A stretch of 48,545 bases of DNA, taken from Chloroflexota bacterium (lineage in GTDB: Bacteria; Chloroflexota; Anaerolineae; JAAEKA01). The position numbers and the translations under genes are program-made. Location of the stretch: NCBI GenBank assembly GCA_034717495.1, contig JAYELL010000020.1, positions 1 through 48,545 on the forward strand, given 5' to 3'. The first letter of the stretch is position 1, and every line of letters starts with the position of its first letter. Positions 41,463 through 48,545 of this stretch are shown here, piece by piece. The notes beneath the pieces are model-generated. The model was given only the letters and a program-made list of their open reading frames with translations, was not told the origin of the DNA and did no database searches.

Positions 41463-43751
41463 CTATTCGGAAGAGAGCTGGCGGTCGACGCCGCCAATCT
41501 CCTGAAGATCGATATCCAGGTCAGAGCTGTAGGCCCGGTCCATGATGAGGTAGAACAGGCCGATGGCAATCAATACGATGAAAATCACGATCATGGCGTA
41601 GGCGGTTGCGATATTGAGGCCACCCTGCTCAACCTCACTGAGAATCTGCACGGTGAGGATGCGCCATTTTGGTGTGGTCAAAAAGATGATAGCACTGAGT
41701 GATGTCATGTGCCGTGCGAAGGCGAAGATCAGCCCGGCCAGGAAGGCAGGAGCGATCAGGGGCAGGGTGACTCGCCGAAAGGTAACCTGCGAGTCGGCGC
41801 CCAGGGAGGTCGAGGCCTCCTCGATGGCGGGATCGATCTGCTGGAGCGATGCCACACCAGCGCGCAGGGAGGCAGGCATGCTGCGCACCGCGTAGGCGGC
41901 GATGATGATGTACGATGTCCCTACCAGGGCCAGGGGTGCGCCGGCAAAGATCAGCATGGTGCTGATTGCAAGTAACAGTGCTGAGAACAGGGCCTGGCGT
42001 CCAGGCAGCACGCGACTCATCACATAGCCGCCGATTGCCATCAGCAACAGTCCATGTAGTGGCAGCGGTACCTGGGTGAAGACGTCGATCCAATCGGCGA
42101 TACTGGTGACCAGGTCGGCAGCTTTACCGCCAAGAGAACGGCCCCAGGAAGACAACGCACTGGCTGGAAAGGTGCCAACCACATAAAGAAACAGGCCGAT
42201 ACCGACAACCAGGAGCAACAGGACCACTGCCCGGCGATGCTTGGGCAGCACGCTGAACCAGGCCACTATCAACAACAGGATACCGAGGATCAGGGCTGCG
42301 ATGGCTACATACCACTCACCGGCCCATCCGGTCAGGAATCGGCCCAGGGCTAACCCGGGAACCACACCGAGGGCCAGCGCAATCACTTTTGCTGATCCAG
42401 GGGTATTCAGGTTGCTCATCAGGTAATAGAGGAATGCCAGGAAAACGAGAACCAGGGCTGCAAGGGGTGGGCTGATGAAGGCAATGATGAAGCCAATACC
42501 CAGGATCGTGCCCGGAACGGCGGCACCCAGATTCGATGTGAAGTCGAGGGCTTCTTTTCCGGAGAACTGGCGGCGCACCACCAGGAAGGCAACGATCATG
42601 CCCAAAACACCGGCAATTGGCGTGGCTACCGCCGAGAGGAAGGTTGTGTCCAGAATGGCTTCAAACCCCCGGTCGAATGCAATGCGGTAGTTCTCCAGTG
42701 TGAGCGAGTAGTCGACGCCCCAAAGGCGGGTGAATGATCCCAGGGCTATTGTTGCATAGAGAACTGCTACCAGGATCAACGCAAGGGTCGTCAGGATCAC
42801 GAAGGGCCAGCGAATGTACCAGGCGTCAATCTGCAGCTGACCGCCCGTCGGCTTCCCGGTCACGGAGACGTAGGAGCGGCGGCTGACCCAATAACGCTGA
42901 ACGATGAATACGGTGAGGGTCGGAATCAGCAATACCAACGAGAGAGCAGCGGCCTTTTGCTGATTATATTCGCCGTTGACTGCCAGGAAGATCTCGGTGG
43001 AGAGGACATTCCTGGTGCCGGTGAGCAGCAGCGGGTTGCCCAGATCAGCCAACGATTCGACAAAGAGCAGTAAGAAGGATCCGGCAAAACCGGGAATCAG
43101 CAGGGGCAAGGTCACGGTGCGCAGGATGTGCAGCTTGCCGGCTCCCAGGCTCTGGGCTGCCTCCTCCATGGAGGGATCCAGTCGTTCCAGCATGGCGCGA
43201 ATGATCAGATAGGCCACGGGGAAAAAGGTAATGACCTGGACGAAGACCAGTCCATCGAGCCCGTAGATATCATTGACACCCAGGGTGAATTCGATCCCCA
43301 GTATATCTCTTGTGACCAATCCGCCGCGACCGAACAGCAGGATGACGGCAATGGCAATGGCGAAGGGTGGAGAGATGGTGGGGATCAAGGAGAGTGCATG
43401 GGAGACGCGAGTAAAAGGGTAGTCGCAGCGTACCAGGGTGAATGCCACAATGAAACCGAGCAATGTGCCACCTGTGGCCGTGGCCAGGCCCATGATCATG
43501 GTGTCGCGTACGGTGTTCCAGTTGTGTCGGGAAAAATAGGGATCAATGTAGCGGCCGAAGTATTCGAGGGAGACCCTGGTTGTGCCGAATTCGAAGAAAC
43601 CCTGCACGACGACCCGCAGCAAGGGCCAAACGATAAAGAGAAACACAAAGGCTGTACTGATCAGCAGGCCGACCATCAATACAGGATCGCGGCCGATCTG
43701 CTGGATCTCCCGATAGCGTTGTTTCAGCGACTCGCGCCAGTTTGATGTCAT
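41463..43751 (-). CDS. ABC importer permease, two fused modules with extra mid-protein segment
   Basis: 762 residues. Two BinD permease modules are fused as in FbpB-type iron(III) permeases. The first EAA loop is EEAAQSLGAGKLHILRTVTLPL and the second EEASTSLGADSQVTFRRVTLPL. The second module is interrupted after its first helices (GTILGIGFIIAFISPPLAALVLVFLAFLYYL) by about 150 residues carrying several extra hydrophobic helices and a soluble loop (about 465-615; FVTGWAG-like start, then KHRRAVVLLLLVVGIGLFL, YVMSRVLPGRQALFSALLLA), before GTSYIIIAAYAVRSMP resumes it. Fused FbpB proteins are usually 500-560 residues, so the excess is real. It follows the binding-protein gene and precedes the ATPase in one operon. 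Confidence 0.93.
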   Translation of the reverse strand: MTSNWRESLKQRYREIQQIGRDPVLMVGLLISTAFVFLFIVWPLLRVVVQGFFEFGTTRVSLEYFGRYIDPYFSRHNWNTVRDTMIMGLATATGGTLLGFIVAFTLVRCDYPFTRVSHALSLIPTISPPFAIAIAVILLFGRGGLVTRDILGIEFTLGVNDIYGLDGLVFVQVITFFPVAYLIIRAMLERLDPSMEEAAQSLGAGKLHILRTVTLPLLIPGFAGSFLLLFVESLADLGNPLLLTGTRNVLSTEIFLAVNGEYNQQKAAALSLVLLIPTLTVFIVQRYWVSRRSYVSVTGKPTGGQLQIDAWYIRWPFVILTTLALILVAVLYATIALGSFTRLWGVDYSLTLENYRIAFDRGFEAILDTTFLSAVATPIAGVLGMIVAFLVVRRQFSGKEALDFTSNLGAAVPGTILGIGFIIAFISPPLAALVLVFLAFLYYLMSNLNTPGSAKVIALALGVVPGLALGRFLTGWAGEWYVAIAALILGILLLIVAWFSVLPKHRRAVVLLLLVVGIGLFLYVVGTFPASALSSWGRSLGGKAADLVTSIADWIDVFTQVPLPLHGLLLMAIGGYVMSRVLPGRQALFSALLLAISTMLIFAGAPLALVGTSYIIIAAYAVRSMPASLRAGVASLQQIDPAIEEASTSLGADSQVTFRRVTLPLIAPAFLAGLIFAFARHMTSLSAIIFLTTPKWRILTVQILSEVEQGGLNIATAYAMIVIFIVLIAIGLFYLIMDRAYSSDLDIDLQEIGGVDRQLSSE

Positions 43752-43900
43752 GGGGCGAAAAGAAGTGCTGGCGAATGGCGAAAGGGCAACAGGGCAACAG
43801 GGCGAATCAGCGCCTGGCGCACCATGTCACAATAGTTGAGAAAAGTGCGACGTACCATTTATCACGTTATCACGGCATCGCGGTGCTGGTCCGATAGGAA

Positions 43901-43932
43901 ATGGCGGGAGCGCAGTACTGCGCTCCCGCCAT
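43901..43932. terminator. 32-bp perfect palindrome between binding-protein and permease genes
   Basis: ATGGCGGGAGCGCAGT and ACTGCGCTCCCGCCAT abut without a loop. It lies 17 bp after the binding-protein stop and about 150 bp before the permease ATG on the minus strand, where importer operons often have an RNA-stabilising hairpin or partial terminator that raises binding-protein yield. No T-run follows. Confidence 0.7.
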
Positions 43933-43948
43933 CCCTGTCGTCGATTGA

Positions 43949-45010
43949 TTACTCTTTCAGATCCGCAGCGCCGGCGATCTCGTTGGTGAAGCGATCTACG
44001 AACTCCTTCTTGTGCTCGCCGCACCACACAAAGTCATAGTCAATCAGGTTGACCTCGAGCAGCTCCGGCATCGGAGGTGTTGCGCCCTTGACCGTAGGTG
44101 CCTGGTAAGCGCCATACTTGGGGCCAATTTCCTGTGTTGCAGGTTCGAGGGCCCAGTCGTACCACTTCTTGGCATTCTCCAGATTCTTGGCACCCTTGAC
44201 GATACCCATGCCGCCGACCTCGTAACCGGTACCCTCTTCAGGGAAGGAAAGCACCAGAGGCAGGCCATCCTCGATCCGTTTCACGATATCGTGGGAGAAA
44301 ACAATGCCCACCGCGGCCTCTCCGCCACCGACGAAACTGGCTGGCGCCGAGCCACTCTTGGTAAACTGGTTGACCTGGCCGGCATAGTCCCTCAGGAACT
44401 CCCAGCCTTCCTCTTCACCCTTGACCTGCAGGATCGTGCAGAGGGCGGTGTAGGAGGTGCCCGAGCTGGAGGGGTGGGCAACCATCAGTTGGCCTGCAAG
44501 TTCCTCTGCCAGGAGGTCGTCCCAGGCATTCGGTGCTTCCATGTCAGGATTCTCTTCCAGCCACTCGCTGTTGGTGGCGAAACCGAGAGAACCAACATAG
44601 ATGCCGGCCCATTGATTTTCGGAGCTCAACATCAGGTCCTTGTTGACGATATTGGCATGATTGGGGCTGTCGTAGGTTTCCAGCAAATCCTCGGCCGAAG
44701 CTGCGATAAAGCTATCGATGGGGCCACCCCACCAGATGTCGAACTGGGGGTTTTCCTTTTCGTTGCGCAGGCGGGTCAGGCTTTCACCGCTGGACATGCG
44801 TACCCACTCCACGTTGATATCGGGATGGGCAGCTTCGAACTCACCCTCCATGCCCTCGCACCATTCCACCTGGGGGGTGCAAAGCAGGTTCAGCGTGTTG
44901 CTGGATGACTGTTGTGGGGCTCCAGGGGGTGGCGGGGGCACACAGGCCATGAGCAGAATCCCGGCAGCCACCAAAATGGCCATCAGGATCAAGGTGCGTT
45001 TGGTGAACAT
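43949..45010 (-). CDS. ABC importer substrate-binding lipoprotein, iron(III)/polyamine/phosphonate type
   Basis: 353 residues from the ATG at 45010, with GGAGG 5 nt upstream. Lipoprotein signal RTLILMAILVAAGILLMAC (Cys near residue 22), then a Pro/Ser linker (PPPPPGAPQQ). The mature part is an extracellular type-2 binding protein: LNLLCTPQVEWCEGMEGEFEAAHPDINVEWVRMSSGE, PQFDIWWGGPIDSF, AHPSSSGTSYTALCTIL, GEAAVGIVFSHDIV and a C-terminal GIVKGAKNLENAKKWYDWAL. This matches the FbpA/PotD/PhnS-like cluster. The ligand (ferric iron, polyamine or phosphonate) cannot be told. It heads the importer operon behind a promoter at 45133-45161. Confidence 0.93.
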   Translation of the reverse strand: MFTKRTLILMAILVAAGILLMACVPPPPPGAPQQSSSNTLNLLCTPQVEWCEGMEGEFEAAHPDINVEWVRMSSGESLTRLRNEKENPQFDIWWGGPIDSFIAASAEDLLETYDSPNHANIVNKDLMLSSENQWAGIYVGSLGFATNSEWLEENPDMEAPNAWDDLLAEELAGQLMVAHPSSSGTSYTALCTILQVKGEEEGWEFLRDYAGQVNQFTKSGSAPASFVGGGEAAVGIVFSHDIVKRIEDGLPLVLSFPEEGTGYEVGGMGIVKGAKNLENAKKWYDWALEPATQEIGPKYGAYQAPTVKGATPPMPELLEVNLIDYDFVWCGEHKKEFVDRFTNEIAGAADLKE

Positions 45011-45132
45011 TTTTTCCTCCTTGAAGAAACGATCGGATACTGGTGTGAATTGGGGTTGGACAAGATAAGTCTCTGGTTTCTTCAGCGGGTGCAGAGGTAC
45101 TGTCTTGACGAAGAAACCGGTGACCACGTGTT

Positions 45133-45161
45133 ATTATACGGTTAACAATTGGTTAAAGCAA
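45133..45161 (-). promoter_or_regulatory. Promoter of the importer operon
   Basis: Minus strand TTGCTT (45156-45161), 17-bp spacer, TATAAT (45133-45138). Leader of about 115 nt before the ATG at 45010. Confidence 0.65.
45142..45156. promoter_or_regulatory. Putative operator within the importer promoter
   Basis: TTAAC-AATTG-GTTAA is a 15-bp inverted repeat filling the spacer between -35 and -10, where a bound repressor would block transcription. The regulator is unknown. Confidence 0.45.
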
Positions 45162-45296
45162 GTCCGCTTGCAACTGCTCAGGCATAAGCTGCAACGCACT
45201 TGCTCGTATGACTCCAAGTGGTTATTTTCGGCTTGACATTCAAGTCGACTGGATTTTCTACACCAAGTGCGTCGCACCTGAGAAGTTTCGTTCGTT

Positions 45297-47954
45297 TCAG
45301 TCCAACGGCGTGACGACGCCGGTCGATCCGTCAACCCTGATCCGCTGGCCTGTTTGCAGGCGACTGGTCGCCCGGTGAACGCCCACTACGGCGGGGATAC
45401 CATATTCGCGGGCCACCACCGAGCCGTGGGTCATCAACCCCCCGACCTCCATGACCAGCCCCCCGGCCACCAGAAACAGGGGAGTCCAGGCCGGGTCGGT
45501 GCCGGGACAGACCAGGATTTCCCCCGGGAGCAGCATGGTCTCATGGGGATCGAATACCACCCGAACGATGCCCTCGACGATTCCCGGGGAGACCGGTGTG
45601 CCCGTGATGCTACCCTCGCCATCCTGGTCCTGCGCGGCAGCGATACCCTCGTAGAACGCTGTGCCATCGCTGAGCAATAGCCGGGGAACCTGGGCTCTCA
45701 TCGTTTCCCGCTCGTAACGGGCGCGGCGTTCGGCGACCAGAGCCTTCCAGTCACGGTCCTGGTTGGCCGCCAACGCCTGGAGTTCCCGATATCGCAGGAA
45801 AAACAGGTCTTCAGCCCGATTCAGGACCCCGGCGGCAACCAGTTCGTTGCCACTTTCCAGGACGCCTTCACGCACGACGCCCATCAGCCGGATGATGGCG
45901 AATTTCGGATATTCCCTGAGTCCAGCCAACGCGCGCATGCGGGTGGCGAAGAAGCGGGCCAATCTGGCTTTGAAGGGATTCCTGATCCCGCGGACAATCC
46001 GGTCGATGGACTGGTGGGCTGCCCAGTCTGCCCGCCGGAACACCGCATCGGGCGCGAACGTTGGGTCGTCGATCTGAACGTAGGACTGAATCACCTGCAT
46101 GATTTGGGCCGGCTTCCCGCGCCAGCGGGGCCGTCCAAGGTCGATCTCCGCCACGCCTCGCATGCCGTAGCGGTCCATAAAGGCGGCAATGGCTGCCTGA
46201 GCCGCGAGGGGCAAGCTGCCCGCGGCGTAGTCCTCAGCCAGCGTTTTAGCATCGTCGGCCGCGAAACGCGCGCTGCTTGGCGGGTCGGCCTGGATCACCT
46301 GGGCCACGGTCCATAACACCAGGTCCATTTCGGTGGTGACGTTGTGGGGCAGGCCCCGGGCAGCTTCCAGAGCCAATTGGTCGCTGCCGAACTGATTGCT
46401 CACCAAACGGCGAAGCTGAAAGAAGGATGCCATGCCCGCTGCCAGATTGGGAAAGATTATCGGAGCCAGCGTGTCGGGGAAAAATGAATTCAGGTTGTCC
46501 CAGACGGCCAACCGGTCGGCCAGCGTACCTGCCGCTCTCATGCGCGTCTGGGCGTCGATCAGCCCGGCCTCAGCTGCCCTGGTAGCGGCCTGGCGCTGTT
46601 CATCGGGGTGGCGCATGGCCCGAATGAACAGGGCGATCATTGCACGGTTTCCGGATAGCTGGCGGACCGCCCTGAGGCCAAGCCCCCGGCGGGTCGGCGC
46701 CAACTGGGGATGGTCCCACAGGGAATCCAGGGCCTGGCGCGCGGCAGGATCGATGTAGCCCAGGAAGCTGCGCGCCAGCCGGCGGAAAAGGGCGTGCCGC
46801 ATGGCCGGGGTGAAGTTCACCCACAGGCGCTCACCTGCCACCTGGACCTCGCGCTGGGATTCCAGTTCAAGATGGCGGCCAAAGAGCTGCGCCAGAGAAA
46901 GCAGGACCAGCCGCAGGGTATCCTGCCCCAGTGGCGTGAAAGGGTCGAGCATCCCCTGCACGTGGCCCAGCGAAAACATGACCTGAAGCGGCTCCGGTGG
47001 CATGCCATCCGGCAGGGGAAAAAGCGAGGTGATGGCCCTGGATTGCAGCAGGATCAGTTGATCATCGGCCCAGGCCCACTCGATATCCTGGGGAACACCG
47101 GCATAGAGCTCTTGTGTTATCTGCTGACCCAGGCGTGCCAGCTCCACGATTGCGGCATCGGGCAGGGCCTGCCGGTTGCCGTCGATGGCAGTGGTGATGG
47201 TACCGCCACCTTCCTTGCCCCGGATCGTCACAGCCTTGGCGCCAGGGGTTTTTGCCAGGATCGCGCTCGTGCTGTTATCGACGATGTAGTTGTCCGGTTC
47301 CACCTGCCCGCTGACCAAAGCTTCTCCCAGGCCCAGGACCGCATCGATGACCGTTTCGGTGCGTTTGCCAGTGAGGGGATTGGCGGTGAACAGGACTCCC
47401 GATGCCTCGCTCTCGATCATATGTTGAATGATCACCGCCAGTGCCACATCCTCTTGCGGAATGGCGTTGCGTTGCCGGTAGGCGATGGCGCGGGCGGTCC
47501 AGAGGCTGCTCCAGCAGTCGACCAGGGCTTTTTCCAGGGCCTGCTCTCCCACCACGTTCAGGAAGGTATCTTGCTGTCCGGCAAAGCTCATGTCGGGCAG
47601 GTCTTCGGCGGTAGCAGAGGAGCGAACAGCCACCGCGGGCTTGCCCAGATTAGCGTAGGCGTCGCTCAGCGCCCTGCGCAACGAGGGGCATAGTTGGCCG
47701 GCGGCGAAACAGGCGCGGATGGCCCGGGAGGCCTCCTGCAAAGCGGCCGGGTCTTTCATATTGGTCGCGGCCAGCGCCTCCATGATCGGGCCTTGCAGGG
47801 CATTGTCCTCCACAAAAGCGCGATAGGCGTCTGTTGCGACGATGAAACCACCCGGCACGGGCAGGCCGGTTCGGGACATGAGGGACAGATTGATCCCCTT
47901 GCCGCCGGCATTGGTCAGGGTGATGGTATCAGAGTCGATGGGTAGAATGTGCAC
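45297..47954 (-). CDS. PEP-synthase/rifampicin-phosphotransferase-like enzyme
   Basis: 885 residues from GTG at 47954 (GGAG 7 nt upstream); the open extension into the repeat is not used. N-terminal ATP-grasp (PPDK_N): NAGGKGINLSLMSRTGLPVPGGF, AVRSSATAEDLPDMSFAGQQDTFLNV, EASGVLFTANPLTG, DAVLGLGEALVSGQV and QDIEWAWADDQLILLQSRAIT. A middle region of about 450 residues without close motif follows, then the phosphohistidine swivel domain GGLMTHGSVVAREYGIPAVVG with catalytic His843. The PEP-binding TIM barrel of PEP synthase is absent. The layout and length fit rifampicin phosphotransferase (Rph, about 865 residues), which adds ATP's beta-phosphate to rifamycin. The middle, substrate-binding part could accept another molecule, so the substrate is uncertain. 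Confidence 0.9.
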   Translation of the reverse strand: MHILPIDSDTITLTNAGGKGINLSLMSRTGLPVPGGFIVATDAYRAFVEDNALQGPIMEALAATNMKDPAALQEASRAIRACFAAGQLCPSLRRALSDAYANLGKPAVAVRSSATAEDLPDMSFAGQQDTFLNVVGEQALEKALVDCWSSLWTARAIAYRQRNAIPQEDVALAVIIQHMIESEASGVLFTANPLTGKRTETVIDAVLGLGEALVSGQVEPDNYIVDNSTSAILAKTPGAKAVTIRGKEGGGTITTAIDGNRQALPDAAIVELARLGQQITQELYAGVPQDIEWAWADDQLILLQSRAITSLFPLPDGMPPEPLQVMFSLGHVQGMLDPFTPLGQDTLRLVLLSLAQLFGRHLELESQREVQVAGERLWVNFTPAMRHALFRRLARSFLGYIDPAARQALDSLWDHPQLAPTRRGLGLRAVRQLSGNRAMIALFIRAMRHPDEQRQAATRAAEAGLIDAQTRMRAAGTLADRLAVWDNLNSFFPDTLAPIIFPNLAAGMASFFQLRRLVSNQFGSDQLALEAARGLPHNVTTEMDLVLWTVAQVIQADPPSSARFAADDAKTLAEDYAAGSLPLAAQAAIAAFMDRYGMRGVAEIDLGRPRWRGKPAQIMQVIQSYVQIDDPTFAPDAVFRRADWAAHQSIDRIVRGIRNPFKARLARFFATRMRALAGLREYPKFAIIRLMGVVREGVLESGNELVAAGVLNRAEDLFFLRYRELQALAANQDRDWKALVAERRARYERETMRAQVPRLLLSDGTAFYEGIAAAQDQDGEGSITGTPVSPGIVEGIVRVVFDPHETMLLPGEILVCPGTDPAWTPLFLVAGGLVMEVGGLMTHGSVVAREYGIPAVVGVHRATSRLQTGQRIRVDGSTGVVTPLD

Positions 47955-47971
47955 TGGATAACTCCGGGTAG

Positions 47972-48115
47972 ACAATGAAACAAGGAAACAAGTAGACAAG
48001 TAGACAAGTAGACAAGGAAACAAGTAGACAAGGAAACAAGTAGACAAGTAGACAAGTAGACAAGTAGACAAGTAGACAAGGAAACAAGTAGACAAGGAAA
48101 CAAGTAGACAAGTAT
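47972..48115. repeat. 18-unit 8-bp tandem repeat upstream of the phosphotransferase-like gene
   Basis: Eighteen consecutive 8-bp units: twelve ACAAGTAG, four ACAAGGAA, with edge variants ACAATGAA (first) and ACAAGTAT (last). It begins 17 bp upstream of the GTG start at 47954, so it lies in the leader or promoter. The minus-strand reading is open in all three frames (LVYLSTC-type octapeptides), which creates misleading N-terminal extensions. Confidence 0.9.
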
Positions 48116-48123
48116 GGATCCCC

Positions 48124-48210
48124 GCGTACCTCCTGGTACATCTACTACCTCTCGGTCCGCCTGCTAGCTCACGCACCGCCCGCTGGCGTCGTGCCTCGCG
48201 GCGGCCTACT
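48124..48210. repeat. Family 2 interspersed repeat, copy 3
   Basis: GCGTACCTCC...CTACCTCTCGGTCC resembles the degenerate left part of copy 2, followed by GCTAGCTCACGCACCGCC, GCTGGCGTCGTG and GCGGCGGCC. CTCAGGATG follows as in copy 2. Confidence 0.6.
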
Positions 48211-48413
48211 CAGGATGCGCGTGTCCCGTTGGGACGGCCAGGGACAAATCAGTCGGCATCCTGAGCAGGTCACGAGCTTGCGAGGGACCGTGTCGAAGGG
48301 TGGCGACTTACCTCGTACCAGTACACTTCGGGCTAAATAACTATGCAGTTATCAAGGTCCTTCACTAGAGTTAGGGACGGTCTTTAACTGTATGTTTATC
48401 TACGCCAAGCTGT

Positions 48414-48475
48414 ACTAACTAGCTTGCTAGCTCACGCACCGCCTGCTGGCGTGGCGTGCTGGCGTGCCGTGGTGT
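48414..48475. repeat. Family 2 interspersed repeat, copy 4
   Basis: TAACTAGCTTGCTAGCTCAC, then GCACCGCCTGCTGGCGTGGC and GTGCTGGCGTGCCGTGG. This is the cleanest match to the core of the insert at 8901-9001. Confidence 0.65.
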
Positions 48476-48545
48476 GCGCTCCTCCGAAGGACTCCGGATG
48501 GCCGCAGGACCGGAAGGAGCGGGCGCAAGCAGGGCGGGAGTCCAG

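Larger units (their letters stand above)
45011..45296. other. Promoter region of the importer operon
   Basis: No gene is supported. It contains the importer promoter and operator, a hairpin GCAAG/CTTGC (45158-45171), and a plus-strand TTGACA-like word at 45233 without a good -10 partner. A GTGCG/CGCAC hairpin near 45268 lies just past the stop of the phosphotransferase-like gene. Confidence 0.45.
48116..48545. other. Repeat mosaic at the right edge
   Basis: No gene is supported. 48124-48210 and 48414-48475 are copies of repeat family 2 (GCTAGCTCACGCACCG). 48209-48265 is bordered by CTCAGGATG and CATCCTGAG and contains a GTCCC/GGGAC hairpin. 48257-48310 resembles the CATCCTGAG...GTCGAAGG dispersed repeat. 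The last 65 bases are GC-rich and run off the edge. Confidence 0.55.

Noticed and set aside
47972-48115. Possible CRISPR array
   Set aside because: Units are 8 bp, directly abutting, with no spacers.
47972-48176. Hydrophobic LVYLSTC-type N-terminal extension of the phosphotransferase-like protein
   Set aside because: It is the translation of the 8-bp repeat, open in all three frames. The GTG at 47954 has a good ribosome-binding site and gives the family N-terminus.

Overview
The window reads as chromosomal DNA of a GC-rich, Gram-negative-like bacterium, most probably a member of Chloroflexota (Anaerolineae/Caldilineae-like). This is inferred from gene content, not from a marker gene. The clues are lipoproteins with TPTP-rich linkers followed by Ig-like domains of the NBR1 type, a TAXI-type binding protein, multiheme lipoproteins, tandem 8-bp repeats and interspersed intergenic repeats. 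No rRNA, tRNA, CRISPR array or intact insertion sequence was recognised.

Layout. 0-3.6 kb: a truncated gene end, a stand-alone archaeal-type threonyl-tRNA editing domain, tsaD carrying an in-frame 8-bp tandem repeat, and a membrane-anchored TPR protein. 3.7-11.3 kb: a propionyl-CoA to succinyl-CoA module on the minus strand. It comprises the catalytic subunit of methylmalonyl-CoA mutase, a hotdog thioesterase, methylmalonyl-CoA epimerase, and biotin carboxylase, biotin carrier and carboxyltransferase subunits of propionyl-CoA carboxylase. The B12-binding subunit of the mutase is not in the window. 11.4-16.2 kb: a translationally coupled minus-strand set (PHP/AlbA_2 protein, zinc-type dehydrogenase, DUF1624 membrane protein) and a HIT hydrolase. 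16.4-20.6 kb: a plus-strand ferrous-iron operon with a DtxR-type regulator behind a promoter/operator, a membrane-anchored DtxR-FeoA-FeoA protein, and FeoB split into a GTPase gene and a permease gene.

21-24.2 kb: an ABC-2 exporter (ATPase, permease) with a helical companion. 24.5-29.2 kb: two Yip1-like membrane proteins and a TAXI protein with a C-terminal membrane segment, convergent with another membrane protein. 29.4-32.2 kb: an octaheme lipoprotein with a collagen-like spacer, and a lipoprotein with two pre-peptidase-like repeats. 33-38 kb: tandem paralogous lipoproteins that join an amino-acid-type binding domain to NBR1-like and other Ig-like domains. 38-40.3 kb: class I (FbaB) and class II aldolases side by side. 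40.4-45.1 kb: an iron(III)/polyamine-type ABC importer (binding protein, fused permease, ATPase) with a promoter, an operator and a large palindrome between binding protein and permease. 45.3-48 kb: a rifampicin-phosphotransferase-like enzyme with an 18-unit 8-bp repeat just upstream of its start.

The most unusual points are: one repeat family inserted into another with a 6-bp target duplication at 8.9-9.0 kb; the membrane-tethered DtxR/FeoA protein in the feo operon; the PHP-AlbA_2 protein with three copies of an unrecognised C-terminal module; the collagen-cytochrome lipoprotein; the paired binding-protein/NBR1-Ig lipoproteins; and a run of five hairpins at 32.9-33.1 kb.
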